64,000 nt of DNA from Maritimibacter sp. (GCA_002695005.1 NZNT01000029.1:124001-188000); one strand, 5' to 3'; numbered from the stretch's first letter, positions 35,547 to 43,923 are shown. Notes: generated by a model from the sequence alone, not told the origin. Translations and numbers: made by a program.

Positions 35547-37106
35547 ATGACAAAATACGTTTGCGCAGTCGATGTCGGTACCCGCTCGGCGCGGGCGGCG
35601 TTGTTCGACGCGCAGGGCGTGATGCAGCCGAGAGAAGTCGAGCCGTTCGCGATCCATGTCTCGGGCGACGACATTGGCGAATACCGGTCTGCTGATATCT
35701 GGGCCGCGGTGTGTCGCGTGGTGCGGCGCGCGCGAGACGTAGCGGGGGTCAGAGCGGAGGATGTCGCGGGCCTCGCCTTCGACGCAACCTGTTCTCTCGT
35801 CTTGCTGGACGGACAGGGAGCCGGGGTGGCCATCGGGGACGGTGGACGCGACACGATCGCCTGGTTCGACCGGCGGGCACAGGTCGAGGCCCGGCAGGCT
35901 AGTCATGTCGGCGGACTCGTGATCGACCGCCTTGGCGGAGCCATGTCCCCAGAGATGCAAGTGCCCAAACTCATGTGGGTGCGCGATCACCGCCCCGCGG
36001 CCTGGGCGAAACTCGGGAGCTCGCTCGACCTTACCGACTGGCTCACCAGCAGGTCGATCGGCCGGGTCGTGCAGAGCCACGCGTGCCTGGCTACGAAATG
36101 GCCCTATCACCGGGATGCGGGTGGGTGGCAAAGGGCCTTTCTCGACGGGGTCGGGATGGGTGATCTGATTGAAAGGGTTTCGCTGCCGGACAGGGGCGCC
36201 GCGGTGGGAGAAGGCCTTGGCCCGTTGACCGCCGAGGCGGCGGCGGCGTTAGGTCTGACGACCGGGACGCTCGTTGGTGCGGGCCTGATCGACGGGTACG
36301 CCGGCGCGCTTGGATGCGAAGCGCTGGCCGGACGGGACGGGTGTGGCCGGGCGACCGCAATGGTCATCGGCACCTCGGCAGGTCTGATCGATACACGCGA
36401 GGCGCAACCGGAGCCTCGCGGACTCTGGGGGCCGTTTCGCGAGGTGATCCGGGACGAAACATGGTGTGTCGAGGGCGGGCTAACCCATGCCGGCGCACTG
36501 CTCGACCGGGTTTTGTCCCATTGGCCCACTATCGGTGTGGGGGGCATCGGGCATGATACGGTGTTGGGCGAGGTCGAGGCGCGGGTGTCGCAGCGAGGCT
36601 ATGCTTTCGCCGACGACCTTCACGTTCTGCCCGACCCGAGCGGTATGCGCGGGACACCGATTTCATCTGATCCGGGTGGCTCGATCCACGGTCTGAGACC
36701 GGACGGGTCGCTCGCCGCGCTCGCCGCGCTCTATTGGCGCACCGCTGTCGCACTTGCCCTGAGCGTTGAGCAAGTTCTGGATCGTTTTTCGGAGTCAGGG
36801 CTTGGTTCGGACACGCTCGTCATGTCCGGGGGTCTCTCGGCCAGTCCCGTTCTCACGCAACTCTTCGCGGATGCAACGGGGCGCGACATTCTGCTCCCGG
36901 TGCGCTCAGACTGCATTCTGCTGGGCACGGCAATAGCGGCGAGCGTCGCATCCGGCCTTCACGGCGATCTGACCGAGGCGGGCAGGCGCATGGCACCCGC
37001 AGCGCGCCGGGTCGCGCCGAACCCGGACGCGCGATGCGCTCTCGCCCGCGACCGGGCGGTGTTTCGACAATTGCAGGAAAACCGCGAGTTGCTGGCGCGC
37101 CTTTAA
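35547..37106 (+). CDS. FGGY-family pentulose kinase, D-ribulokinase type
   Basis: Carbohydrate kinase of 519 residues starting MTKYVCAVDVGTRSARAALF. The segment AGLAFDATCSLVLLDGQGAG and MSPEMQVPKLMWVRDH are typical of the FGGY/YDR109C subgroup that phosphorylates D-ribulose, more than of XylB or AraB. The C-terminal nucleotide site is LVMSGGLSASPVLTQLFADA. Its place at the end of the operon means that a ketose made by SmoS or MtlK is phosphorylated here; D-ribulose from ribitol, or D-xylulose from arabitol, fit better than fructose. The substrate is inferred. Confidence 0.85.
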   Translation: MTKYVCAVDVGTRSARAALFDAQGVMQPREVEPFAIHVSGDDIGEYRSADIWAAVCRVVRRARDVAGVRAEDVAGLAFDATCSLVLLDGQGAGVAIGDGGRDTIAWFDRRAQVEARQASHVGGLVIDRLGGAMSPEMQVPKLMWVRDHRPAAWAKLGSSLDLTDWLTSRSIGRVVQSHACLATKWPYHRDAGGWQRAFLDGVGMGDLIERVSLPDRGAAVGEGLGPLTAEAAAALGLTTGTLVGAGLIDGYAGALGCEALAGRDGCGRATAMVIGTSAGLIDTREAQPEPRGLWGPFREVIRDETWCVEGGLTHAGALLDRVLSHWPTIGVGGIGHDTVLGEVEARVSQRGYAFADDLHVLPDPSGMRGTPISSDPGGSIHGLRPDGSLAALAALYWRTAVALALSVEQVLDRFSESGLGSDTLVMSGGLSASPVLTQLFADATGRDILLPVRSDCILLGTAIAASVASGLHGDLTEAGRRMAPAARRVAPNPDARCALARDRAVFRQLQENRELLARL

Positions 37107-37122
37107 CGGCGCAGACGCGCGA

Positions 37123-37773
37123 TCAGCCCGCTTTGCAGGTCAGGTAGGTCAGGACGGAATCTACGATCGTCTCACGCATGACGTTTTGCCCTTCGTCGGA
37201 AAAAAGCTCCTCGCCGAATTTCGTCGAGAAGCTCGGGCGATTGGACACGTTGTAGAAGGATTGGGCCTGAATCTGCCAATGCAGCATCAAAGCATCCACG
37301 TCTTTACGGAAGACGCCATCATCCTGACCCCGCGCGAGGATGCGTTCGACACGCTTCAGAGTGCGGAGGTTCAGGTCGCGCAGGAACTCTGACTTTTTCA
37401 GGTAAGCCGCGTGATTGACGTTCTCGTTCATCACCATTCGGATCAACTCGGGGTGTGCCCGGTGGTGTTCGAAGGTGAAACGGATAACGGCCCCCATTGC
37501 ATCGCGGGGACCGAGGCCTTCGATGTCGATGTCTTCTTCACCGGCGCGGACCCGGGTATAGGCCGCTTCAAGTGCGGCAAGATACAGACCGTCCTTGTCA
37601 CCGAAGTAGTAATAGATCATCCGTTTGGATGTTTTCGTCTTTTCCGCGATCTCGTCGATCCGCGCGCCGGCAAGCCCGTGCTCCGCGAATTCGGCCATCG
37701 CAACCATCAGGATGTCATGCTTGACGCCTTCGGCGTCTTGCTTCCAAGTCCTGCGCAGCTGTTCGTCTTTCAT
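37123..37773 (-). CDS. TetR/AcrR-family transcriptional regulator
   Basis: Regulator of 216 residues. The N-terminal helix-turn-helix is GARIDEIAEKTKTSKRMIYY followed by YFGDKDGLYLAALEAAY, the usual TetR recognition helix and the following aromatic turn. The C-terminal ligand domain (residues 75-216) is all-helical with NENVNHAAYLKKSEFL. It starts at 37773, divergent from the DUF2793 gene across a 272-bp region with a long dyad that could be its operator, and is convergent with the pentulose kinase. Confidence 0.9.
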   Translation of the reverse strand: MKDEQLRRTWKQDAEGVKHDILMVAMAEFAEHGLAGARIDEIAEKTKTSKRMIYYYFGDKDGLYLAALEAAYTRVRAGEEDIDIEGLGPRDAMGAVIRFTFEHHRAHPELIRMVMNENVNHAAYLKKSEFLRDLNLRTLKRVERILARGQDDGVFRKDVDALMLHWQIQAQSFYNVSNRPSFSTKFGEELFSDEGQNVMRETIVDSVLTYLTCKAG

Positions 37774-37900
37774 TTTTTCGCTCGCAAATGCCCATTTTTC
37801 TCTGCCCTCTGTCCTTAATGGTTAACATCCTATTGTTGTTCCACAAGGTAAGGTTTTCCTCTTTTTTCTGATTCCGGGTTTGAAAACAAGGGCTTACGGT

Positions 37901-37929
37901 TTGCCATTTCGCGAAACGCAAAATGGCAA
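37901..37929. promoter_or_regulatory. Long inverted repeat in the tetR-DUF2793 intergenic region
   Basis: TTGCCATTT (37901-37909) and AAATGGCAA (37921-37929) form a perfect 9-bp inverted repeat. A perfect palindrome, TTTCGCGAAA (37907-37916), overlaps its left arm. The position 128-156 bp upstream of the TetR start fits an operator, but either flanking gene could be the target. Confidence 0.5.
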
Positions 37930-37951
37930 TGATGTAAACGATTACAAAGGG

Positions 37952-37966
37952 TTAATGAGAGGTTAA
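37952..37966. promoter_or_regulatory. CtrA-type binding site upstream of the DUF2793 gene
   Basis: TTAA-TGAGAGG-TTAA is a perfect TTAA-N7-TTAA match, the consensus of the alphaproteobacterial cell-cycle regulator CtrA. It lies 80-94 bp upstream of the DUF2793 start. CtrA is required for gene transfer agent expression in Rhodobacter capsulatus. Confidence 0.65.
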
Positions 37967-38045
37967 CGTCGGGTTCCAGGCATTCACCGGTCCAGAAGCG
38001 CCGCCTGTTAGGAGTTGCCGGAAAACAACAACTCGAGGCACTGCC

Positions 38046-39029
38046 ATGACCCAAGCATCGCCCCGGCTGACGCTGCCGTTCATTCAGCCTGCTCAAGCAC
38101 AGAAACACGTCACCCATAACGAAGCCCTGCGGTTGCTGGACACCGTCGTCCAGTTGTCGCTGGATACGATGGGCGCGACCACGCCGCCTGCCTCACCCGG
38201 AAACGGCGATACGCACGCCATCGGGAGCGGTGCCACCGGCGACTGGGCCGGACATGATGGCGAGATCGCTACCTGGCTGGACGCAGCCTGGTACTTCCAG
38301 ATCCCGAAGGCCGGTTGGCTCGCCACTATCGCTGGCGGAACCGACGTGTATGTCCACGATGGGAGCGACTGGACATTGGCCACAGCATCCGTGGACCTCG
38401 ACAATGTGTCGGGGCTTGGCGTCAACACGGCCTCGGACACGACCAACCGTCTCGCCGTGTCTGCGCCGGCGACGCTTCTCAGCCATGAGGGCTCGGGGCA
38501 TCAGCTCAAGATCAACAAAGCGGGGCTGTCCGATACTGCGTCGCTCCTCTTCCAGACAAACTGGTCGGGACGGGCGGAAATGGGGCTGGCAGGGAACGAC
38601 CGTTTTTCCATCAAGGTGAGCGGTGACGGGTCGGCCTGGGATGAGGCGCTGAACATCGGGCCCGGCGAAGGCATCGTGACCACGGAGACCATGGTCGGCA
38701 CGGTCTCGGCCACGCCCGGCGTCGGGTCGGCGGTGATCGAAGAGGGGAGCGGAGTGAACGGGAGCTTCACCAAATTTGCGGACGGCACGCTTATCTGCAG
38801 CACCGGCAGCTTCGCGACCCTCTCCGGCGCTGCGGCGACGTGGACCTTGCCGGAGGCATTCACCAACACTGATTTCACAGTCACCGCGACGGTCATCGGG
38901 AGCACGCCCGCAGTGGCGACCATTTCCGCCCGCACGACCTCCACCGTCACTATCGAGAGCTTCGACCTCTCCGGATCGGATACGGCGACGCCGGCCGTGA
39001 CGTTGATGGCCGTGGGCCGCTGGTTCTGA
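38046..39029 (+). CDS. DUF2793 protein, tail-fibre-like (gene transfer agent-associated)
   Basis: Protein of 327 residues of the DUF2793 family, seen in tail fibres and in gene transfer agent loci. The N-terminal half is diagnostic: LTLPFIQPAQAQKHVTHNEA, then LLDTVVQLSLDTMGATTPPA, GDWAGHDGEIATWLDAAWYF and IPKAGWLATIAGGTDVYVHD. The C-terminal half is rich in Thr, Ser, Gly and Ala with beta-rich repeats. There is no signal peptide and no phage gene next to it, so it stands alone as some dispersed GTA fibre genes do. Homology to the R. capsulatus tail fibre is from memory. Confidence 0.8.
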   Translation: MTQASPRLTLPFIQPAQAQKHVTHNEALRLLDTVVQLSLDTMGATTPPASPGNGDTHAIGSGATGDWAGHDGEIATWLDAAWYFQIPKAGWLATIAGGTDVYVHDGSDWTLATASVDLDNVSGLGVNTASDTTNRLAVSAPATLLSHEGSGHQLKINKAGLSDTASLLFQTNWSGRAEMGLAGNDRFSIKVSGDGSAWDEALNIGPGEGIVTTETMVGTVSATPGVGSAVIEEGSGVNGSFTKFADGTLICSTGSFATLSGAAATWTLPEAFTNTDFTVTATVIGSTPAVATISARTTSTVTIESFDLSGSDTATPAVTLMAVGRWF

Positions 39030-39039
39030 CGAAAACGCC

Positions 39040-39066
39040 ACGGGTCGGGAAATTCTCCCGGCCCGT
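39040..39066 (+). terminator. Stem-loop after the DUF2793 gene
   Basis: ACGGGTCGGGA (39040-39050) pairs with TCCCGGCCCGT (39056-39066), an 11-bp stem with one T-G wobble and a five-base loop. No T-tract follows, so termination efficiency is uncertain. Confidence 0.5.
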
Positions 39067-39120
39067 CTCACCTTCGCCCGAAAGCCGTGCTAATCGGTCG
39101 ACAGACGAAGGGCGGAGCAC

Positions 39121-39558
39121 ATGGCGAAGACGATACATATCCTGAACGGACCGAACCTGAACCTGCTGGGCAAACGGCAGCCGGAGATTTACGGCGCCGA
39201 CACGCTGGCGGATGTCGAGACGCGTTGCGCCACGCTGGGTGGTGAGCTTGGGCTGGAGACAGCCTTGTTCCAGTCGAACCACGAGGGTGAGATCGTCGAC
39301 CAAATACACCAGGCACGCGACCGAGCGGCCGGGATCATCATCAACGCCGGGGCATACACCCACACTTCCGTCGCCATCCTCGACGCTCTCAACACGTTCG
39401 AAGGATCGGTGATAGAGGTGCATATCTCTAACATCCATGCGCGCGAGGCGTTTCGCCACCACTCCTACATGTCCGCCCGTGCCGATGGCGTGATCGTGGG
39501 ATGCGGCGTGGAAGGTTATGAGCTCGCGTTGCGCAGGTTGGCGACGCTTCTGGCATGA
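39121..39558 (+). CDS. aroQ: Type II 3-dehydroquinate dehydratase
   Basis: Converts 3-dehydroquinate to 3-dehydroshikimate in the shikimate pathway. The 145 residues contain the signatures [19 protein letters not shown] (with the catalytic Tyr of the lid), [34 protein letters not shown] and [20 protein letters not shown], which holds the catalytic His. The stop overlaps the aroE start as ATGA, so both steps are cotranslated. Confidence 0.97.
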   Translation: MAKTIHILNGPNLNLLGKRQPEIYGADTLADVETRCATLGGELGLETALFQSNHEGEIVDQIHQARDRAAGIIINAGAYTHTSVAILDALNTFEGSVIEVHISNIHAREAFRHHSYMSARADGVIVGCGVEGYELALRRLATLLA

Positions 39559-40367
39559 CGGATCGCTACGCGGTGTTCGGCCATCCGATCGGCCACTCGA
39601 AATCCCCCTTCATCCAAGGTGAGTTCGCACGTCAGTTCGGCGAGGACATGACATATGAGGCGATTGAAGCGCCGCTGGACGGGTTCGCCGGGGCGTTGCG
39701 CGCGTTCATTGATACTGGCGGTATCGGGGCGAACGTGACGGTGCCATTCAAACTCGAGGCCTTCGAGTTGGCCGACCACTCGAAGGACGCCGCGCGGATC
39801 TGCGGAGCGTCCAACACGCTTCGGATCGTGGGCGGGCAGATCGAGGCGGACAATACCGATGGGGTCGGGCTGGTCCGGGACATTACTGAGAACCTCGGCA
39901 TTCCGCTCTCCGGCGCACGGGTTCTCTTCGCCGGGGCCGGAGGTGCGACACGAGGGGCGGTCGCCCCGTTCCTTGCCACCGGGGCGGACGTCACTATCGC
40001 CAATCGCAGCGTCGGGAAGGCGACCGCGATCGTGGACCTGTTGGGTGACCGGGGGCCTCTGCGCGCTGTGAGTTACGACGACCTGACGGGTTTCTACGAT
40101 ATCGTCTTGAACGCCACGACCCTGAGCCTGACAGGGGACGCGCCGCCGCTCAGACCATCGGTATTCGAAGGGGCGCGGCTTGCCTACGACCTGGTCTATG
40201 GCAAGGGACTGACCCCGTTCCTCGCGCAAGCCGAGGCGCGAGGCGCGCAGGTGGCGGACGGCGTTGGCATGTTGGTCGAGCAAGCCGCCGAAGCGTTCAC
40301 TTGGTGGCGCGGCAAACGCCCGGATACAGCCCCGGTGATCGAAGCAATGATGATCCCGCTGACCTGA
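39555..40367 (+). CDS. aroE: Shikimate dehydrogenase
   Basis: NADPH-dependent reduction of 3-dehydroshikimate to shikimate. The 270 residues show [15 protein letters not shown] at the N-terminus (substrate Ser residues), the catalytic Lys in GANVTVPFK, substrate Asp in DNTDGVGLV, and the NADP-binding [13 protein letters not shown]. It follows aroQ by a 4-bp overlap and is convergent with the SDR gene. The C-terminus is intact. Confidence 0.95.
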   Translation: MTDRYAVFGHPIGHSKSPFIQGEFARQFGEDMTYEAIEAPLDGFAGALRAFIDTGGIGANVTVPFKLEAFELADHSKDAARICGASNTLRIVGGQIEADNTDGVGLVRDITENLGIPLSGARVLFAGAGGATRGAVAPFLATGADVTIANRSVGKATAIVDLLGDRGPLRAVSYDDLTGFYDIVLNATTLSLTGDAPPLRPSVFEGARLAYDLVYGKGLTPFLAQAEARGAQVADGVGMLVEQAAEAFTWWRGKRPDTAPVIEAMMIPLT

Positions 40368-40376
40368 ACCGACAGA

Positions 40377-41117
40377 TCAGACGAGGCCCTTGAACAGACC
40401 CTGAAACCACGAAATGGGCAGGTGCTGACCTACCGTGAACATCAGCGAGAAGGGTTTCGGGAAGGAATACGAGAACGTGCGTTTGTCGATGGCCCTGATG
40501 ACGTGATCCGCCGCAGCCTCCGGCTCCATAAGCTGCGGCATGTTGAACTCGTTCTTCTCGGTCAGCCGCGTCTTGATGAAGCCCGGGTTCATGCGCTGGA
40601 TAAGGATGTCGGTCTTCGACAGGTCGATGCGCAGGTTCTCGGCCGTATGCATGACGGCGGCTTTCGAAAGCCCATAGCCCAGCGCGCCGGGAAGGCCACG
40701 AAACCCCGAGAGCGAGCCGATCAAAGCGATGTGGCCTGTATTTTTTTCGACGAAACGCGGAACGACTTCACCGAGGACGTTGAGACAACCCGTGATGTTC
40801 GTCGCGACCATCATCCGGGCCGCATCGCCGTTCCACTCGGTCGATTTCATCGGTTCGTAGGCGCCGACCGAGTAGATGAAGCCATCGAAATCTCCGGCCT
40901 TCTGGGCGGCATCAGACACTGATTTCGGGTCCGTGACGTCCACGGGAACGACCGTGGCGTCACGCATGCCTGCGGCAAGGTCTTTCAGCCGGTCCTCACT
41001 GCGCGCCGACAGGACCAAAGACGCGCCGCGTGCGTCGAGCGCCTCGGCCAGTGATCGACCCAGACCCTCACTCGCACCGACGAGCCAGTAGCGTTTCGCG
41101 GGGAGCGGTTTTGTCAC
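40377..41117 (-). CDS. SDR-family oxidoreductase of the RpoE-divergent operon
   Basis: Short-chain dehydrogenase of 246 residues. The cofactor motif is GASEGLGRSLAEAL, and the active-site Ser and Tyr-x3-Lys appear as LIGSLSGFRGLPGALGYGLS with K following. It starts with a GTG directly abutting the stop of the DUF1365 gene. A similar gene sits next to rpoE-chrR in R. sphaeroides, where the operon is singlet-oxygen induced and linked to modified fatty acids. The substrate is unknown. Confidence 0.87.
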   Translation of the reverse strand: MTKPLPAKRYWLVGASEGLGRSLAEALDARGASLVLSARSEDRLKDLAAGMRDATVVPVDVTDPKSVSDAAQKAGDFDGFIYSVGAYEPMKSTEWNGDAARMMVATNITGCLNVLGEVVPRFVEKNTGHIALIGSLSGFRGLPGALGYGLSKAAVMHTAENLRIDLSKTDILIQRMNPGFIKTRLTEKNEFNMPQLMEPEAAADHVIRAIDKRTFSYSFPKPFSLMFTVGQHLPISWFQGLFKGLV

Positions 41118-41873
41118 TCAGGTCACCTCTTCGATGGGGGGTTCGGGACGCTTTCGGAAGGTCGCGCCCTTGATCTTCAGCTTCGCCGCTTGCCAAAGGA
41201 TCAGCGCCATCACGCGCAGCGCCCCGGCGGGGCGGCGCAGCGCCATGACCACGATGGACCGGGCAGTCAGTGGGGCGAGTGGGCCAGAGAGGGTGGCGAC
41301 CATCCCCTTATTCCCATCGACAAGATCAATGGTCATGTCGATCCGGTCATCTCTCACATCGAAGCGAAAGCGATAGTCGCCCGAAATCTCCTGAAACGGA
41401 GAGACGTGGAACACCTTGCGGGAGGTCAGGACGTCCTTCGGCCCGATGGGCGCGAAATCCGGCTTTGCGCACAGATAACTGTGCCGGTCGCCCATCGTGT
41501 TGTTCACTTCGGCGATGACTGCGACGAGGTCGTCGCCGCGCAGTGCAAGCCAGAAGGCGACTGGATTGAACCAGAAGCCGGCAAAGCGTGGCTGAGCGAG
41601 AAGCAGGAGCTTCACGCCGTCCAGCGGAAGCCCGGCATTTGCCAGCACCTGTTCAGCCCAGACGACACCCTCGCCATTCCCACGCGCGCCGCCATGATCG
41701 CGGTCGTGCATGGAAAAGAGCCCGGCTGAGTTGCGCGAGAAAAGGGGCGGAATGTCACGCCTGTCCTCAGGGTCGATCAGGAGGTAATCCACCCCGTAGC
41801 GGAACCGGTTCCGGATCGCGTCCTTTCGGGCGTGCATCGTTTCGCCGCGCATATGACGGGGAGCGAGGCTCAT
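41118..41873 (-). CDS. DUF1365 family protein
   Basis: Conserved protein of 251 residues. Recognisable stretches are RKDAIRNRFRYGVDYLLID, LLLAQPRFAGFWFNPVAFWL, EVNNTMGDRHSYLC and KVFHVSPFQEISGDYRFRFD, all typical of DUF1365. The family is nearly always next to an FAD-dependent amine-oxidase-like enzyme and often a cyclopropane fatty-acid synthase, pointing to fatty-acid modification or transfer. Its ATG overlaps the stop of the FAD gene by 4 bp (ATGA). Confidence 0.88.
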   Translation of the reverse strand: MSLAPRHMRGETMHARKDAIRNRFRYGVDYLLIDPEDRRDIPPLFSRNSAGLFSMHDRDHGGARGNGEGVVWAEQVLANAGLPLDGVKLLLLAQPRFAGFWFNPVAFWLALRGDDLVAVIAEVNNTMGDRHSYLCAKPDFAPIGPKDVLTSRKVFHVSPFQEISGDYRFRFDVRDDRIDMTIDLVDGNKGMVATLSGPLAPLTARSIVVMALRRPAGALRVMALILWQAAKLKIKGATFRKRPEPPIEEVT

Positions 41874-43159
41874 GCAGCGATCACCTGTTCGGCGCGGTCC
41901 ATCGCCTCGGCAATCGCGGCAGCTGAGGCGAAGCCATCCTCATGGAACCCATGTCTGGTGTAGGCCCCGGCGAACCACGTTCCATTGTCGCCCTGAATCG
42001 CCTTGAGCTCCTTTTGAGCGCGAAGTGCGGCGCGGTCGAACACGGGATGTCGGAAGGTCACCTCGTCATAGATGAGTTCTTCGCGGATCTCGCTCGACGG
42101 GTTGAGCGAGATGAACATCGGGTCGTTCTCGGGAATGTTCTGTAGCCGGTTCATCCAGTAAGTCACTCCAATCTGCGTGTGATCCCCCTGTGTCTCAGCC
42201 TTGTAGGTCCAGGACGACCAGCAACGGCGGCGATTGGGCATCTGGCCCGGGTCACTATGAAGGAACGCGCGATTGTCCTGATAGTTCAGATTGCCAAGCG
42301 CCGCACGCTCGGCGGGCGTCGGATCGGCGAGCAGACGAAGGGTATCGTCGGAATGAGTCGCGAAGATCACCTGATCGAACGTCTCGGCCGGTGCCCCCTT
42401 AGCCTCGACGCGCACCTGCCCCGGCTTTCGCGTGACGGATCTGACCGGAGTGCCGGGGCGCAGCGTTACACCGCGCATCCGCAGGTCATCGGTCATCCGG
42501 CGGACATATTCGACGGAGCCCCCGTCGATCGTCATCCACTGGTGCTGTTTCCATCCAAGAAGCGAGTGGTTCTTGAAGAAATTGACCAGCGTACGGGCGG
42601 GGAAAGCACCGACGTCCATCGTCGGGGTTGACCAGATCGCGCCGCAGATCGGCATGAGGTAGTATTGCGCGAACCAGTCACCCAGACCCAATTTGGCCAC
42701 CAGATCGGCGATCGTTATGTCGTCGCTGTCCGCTGCGGCCTCAGCCTCAGCGTTGAAGCGGACGAGGTCGCGGATCATCTTCACGAAGGCCGGGCGGGCA
42801 ACATTGCGTCGTTGGCCGAAGATCGTGTTCAGGTTCTGGAGCGAATACTCCACCTTGCCGCCGTCAATGGTCGCCCCGAAGCTCATGTCCGACTTGGCCA
42901 CCGGGACGTCGAGCTTGTCCAGCATGGCTGTGAAATGCGGATAGGTTTCGTAGTTGAACACGATGAACCCGGTATCGACCGGCTGATCGCCGGTGCGCCC
43001 TGCCATGACTGTGCGGGCGTGTCCGCCAAGGCGCGGCTCGGACTCGTATAGCGTAACCTCGTTTTGGGGGGAGAGCAGCCAGGCGGCGGCGAGGCCGGAC
43101 ACGCCGCCTCCGATGACGGCGATGCGTTGTGGCCTGATGGGTGGGGCGTCGAATGACAT
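41870..43159 (-). CDS. FAD-dependent amine-oxidase-like oxidoreductase
   Basis: Flavoprotein of 429 residues, with the N-terminal dinucleotide motif AVIGGGVSGLAAAWLLSPQN and GG-doublet region LGGHARTV, typical of amine oxidase/phytoene desaturase-like enzymes. PVDTGFIVFNYETYPHFTAM and the C-terminal NGTWFAGAYTRHGFHEDGFA (FAD-binding end) are conserved in the DUF1365-partner group. It is the first gene of the operon divergent from rpoE and starts 28 bp downstream of a TGATCC-N15-CCGTAA promoter. Role in lipid desaturation or oxidation is inferred from relatives. Confidence 0.9.
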   Translation of the reverse strand: MSFDAPPIRPQRIAVIGGGVSGLAAAWLLSPQNEVTLYESEPRLGGHARTVMAGRTGDQPVDTGFIVFNYETYPHFTAMLDKLDVPVAKSDMSFGATIDGGKVEYSLQNLNTIFGQRRNVARPAFVKMIRDLVRFNAEAEAAADSDDITIADLVAKLGLGDWFAQYYLMPICGAIWSTPTMDVGAFPARTLVNFFKNHSLLGWKQHQWMTIDGGSVEYVRRMTDDLRMRGVTLRPGTPVRSVTRKPGQVRVEAKGAPAETFDQVIFATHSDDTLRLLADPTPAERAALGNLNYQDNRAFLHSDPGQMPNRRRCWSSWTYKAETQGDHTQIGVTYWMNRLQNIPENDPMFISLNPSSEIREELIYDEVTFRHPVFDRAALRAQKELKAIQGDNGTWFAGAYTRHGFHEDGFASAAAIAEAMDRAEQVIAA

Positions 43160-43186
43160 GCGAATTCCTCGTTAGTTCAGGCAAGG

Positions 43187-43213
43187 TTACGGTTCGAGGA
43201 AAGATACGGATCA
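43187..43213 (-). promoter_or_regulatory. RpoE (ECF) promoter for the SDR/DUF1365/FAD operon
   Basis: On the minus strand, TGATCC (43213-43208), a 15-nt spacer and CCGTAA (43192-43187) form an ECF-type promoter. The -35 TGATCC agrees with the known R. sphaeroides RpoE consensus. The start of transcription would lie near 43180, about 20 nt before the FAD gene ATG. Confidence 0.75.
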
Positions 43214-43217
43214 TTAC

Positions 43218-43244
43218 TGATCCAAGTTTCACGCGGCGTCGTAA
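43218..43244 (+). promoter_or_regulatory. RpoE (ECF) autoregulatory promoter for rpoE-chrR
   Basis: TGATCC (43218-43223), a 15-nt spacer and TCGTAA (43239-43244) mirror the promoter on the other strand. The two -35 elements are only 4 bp apart. Transcription would begin near 43251 and give an untranslated leader of about 94 nt before the preferred rpoE start. Confidence 0.75.
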
Positions 43245-43344
43245 CTTGGGTATGTTGCGCCTTGACGATACAGTTTCGAGTGATCAGACCTCTCCCGATA
43301 CGGGGGTCGCTCTGTCACGCGACACGGGAAGAAAGAGCCGCCGC

Positions 43345-43923
43345 ATGGCGACAATGAACGGGACGAACGGGAAAGCACAGCCATTCTCGGAGCAGACGCT
43401 CTGGATGCTCGCGATCCGCGACCGACGCGACAAGTCCGCGTTCGGCAAGCTGTTCGACCACTTTGCGCCCAGGCTGAAGGGCTTTGTCATCCGGTCTGGC
43501 GCGCCTGCCGGTCAGGCCGAAGACATCGTTCAGGATGTTATGATGTCGGTCTGGCGCAAGGCGCACATGTTCGACCCGGAGCGTGCCCAGGTGTCGAGCT
43601 GGATCTATCAGATCGCGCGCAACCGACAGATCGACATTCTGCGCAAGGAAGGGCGGCCGATGCCCGAGGCGCTGAAGGCCGAGGGAAACGACACCGAGCC
43701 GGATGCCGGTCAGGTGTTGGCGCTGGAACAGGAAACAGATGTGCTTCGCGAAGCGTTGAACCGTCTGAACCCGGATCAGCGCGATATGATCGAGAAAGCA
43801 TACCTCGGTGAGCTTTCTCACAGTGACATCGCCGACGCGACCGGGCTGCCGCTCGGGACCATCAAGTCCCGGATCCGGCTTGGGCTGGAACGCTTGCGGC
43901 ACGAATTGAAAGACCTGAGGTAG
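43345..43923 (+). CDS. rpoE: ECF sigma factor RpoE (singlet-oxygen response)
   Basis: Sigma-70 family ECF factor of 192 residues. Region 2 is FGKLFDHFAPRLKGFVIRSG, then EDIVQDVMMSVWRKAHMFDP and SWIYQIARNRQIDILRKEGR; region 4 is LGELSHSDIADATGLPLGTI followed by KSRIRLGLERLRHELKDL. The preferred start is MATMNGTNGKAQPFSEQTLW; ATG 43252 is an in-frame alternative. ChrR starts two bases after its stop. The pairing and promoter logic match the R. sphaeroides RpoE-ChrR system, which answers singlet oxygen. Confidence 0.95.
   Translation: MATMNGTNGKAQPFSEQTLWMLAIRDRRDKSAFGKLFDHFAPRLKGFVIRSGAPAGQAEDIVQDVMMSVWRKAHMFDPERAQVSSWIYQIARNRQIDILRKEGRPMPEALKAEGNDTEPDAGQVLALEQETDVLREALNRLNPDQRDMIEKAYLGELSHSDIADATGLPLGTIKSRIRLGLERLRHELKDLR

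Noticed and set aside
37815-37825. TTAATGG-TTAA near the TetR start as a further CtrA site
   Set aside because: The two TTAA units are only three bases apart, not seven, so it fails the CtrA spacing.
43252-43345. Leaderless start of rpoE at ATG 43252
   Set aside because: The predicted RpoE start site is about 43251, so a leaderless start is possible, but the 31 added residues do not resemble RpoE and the 192-residue form fits the family better.
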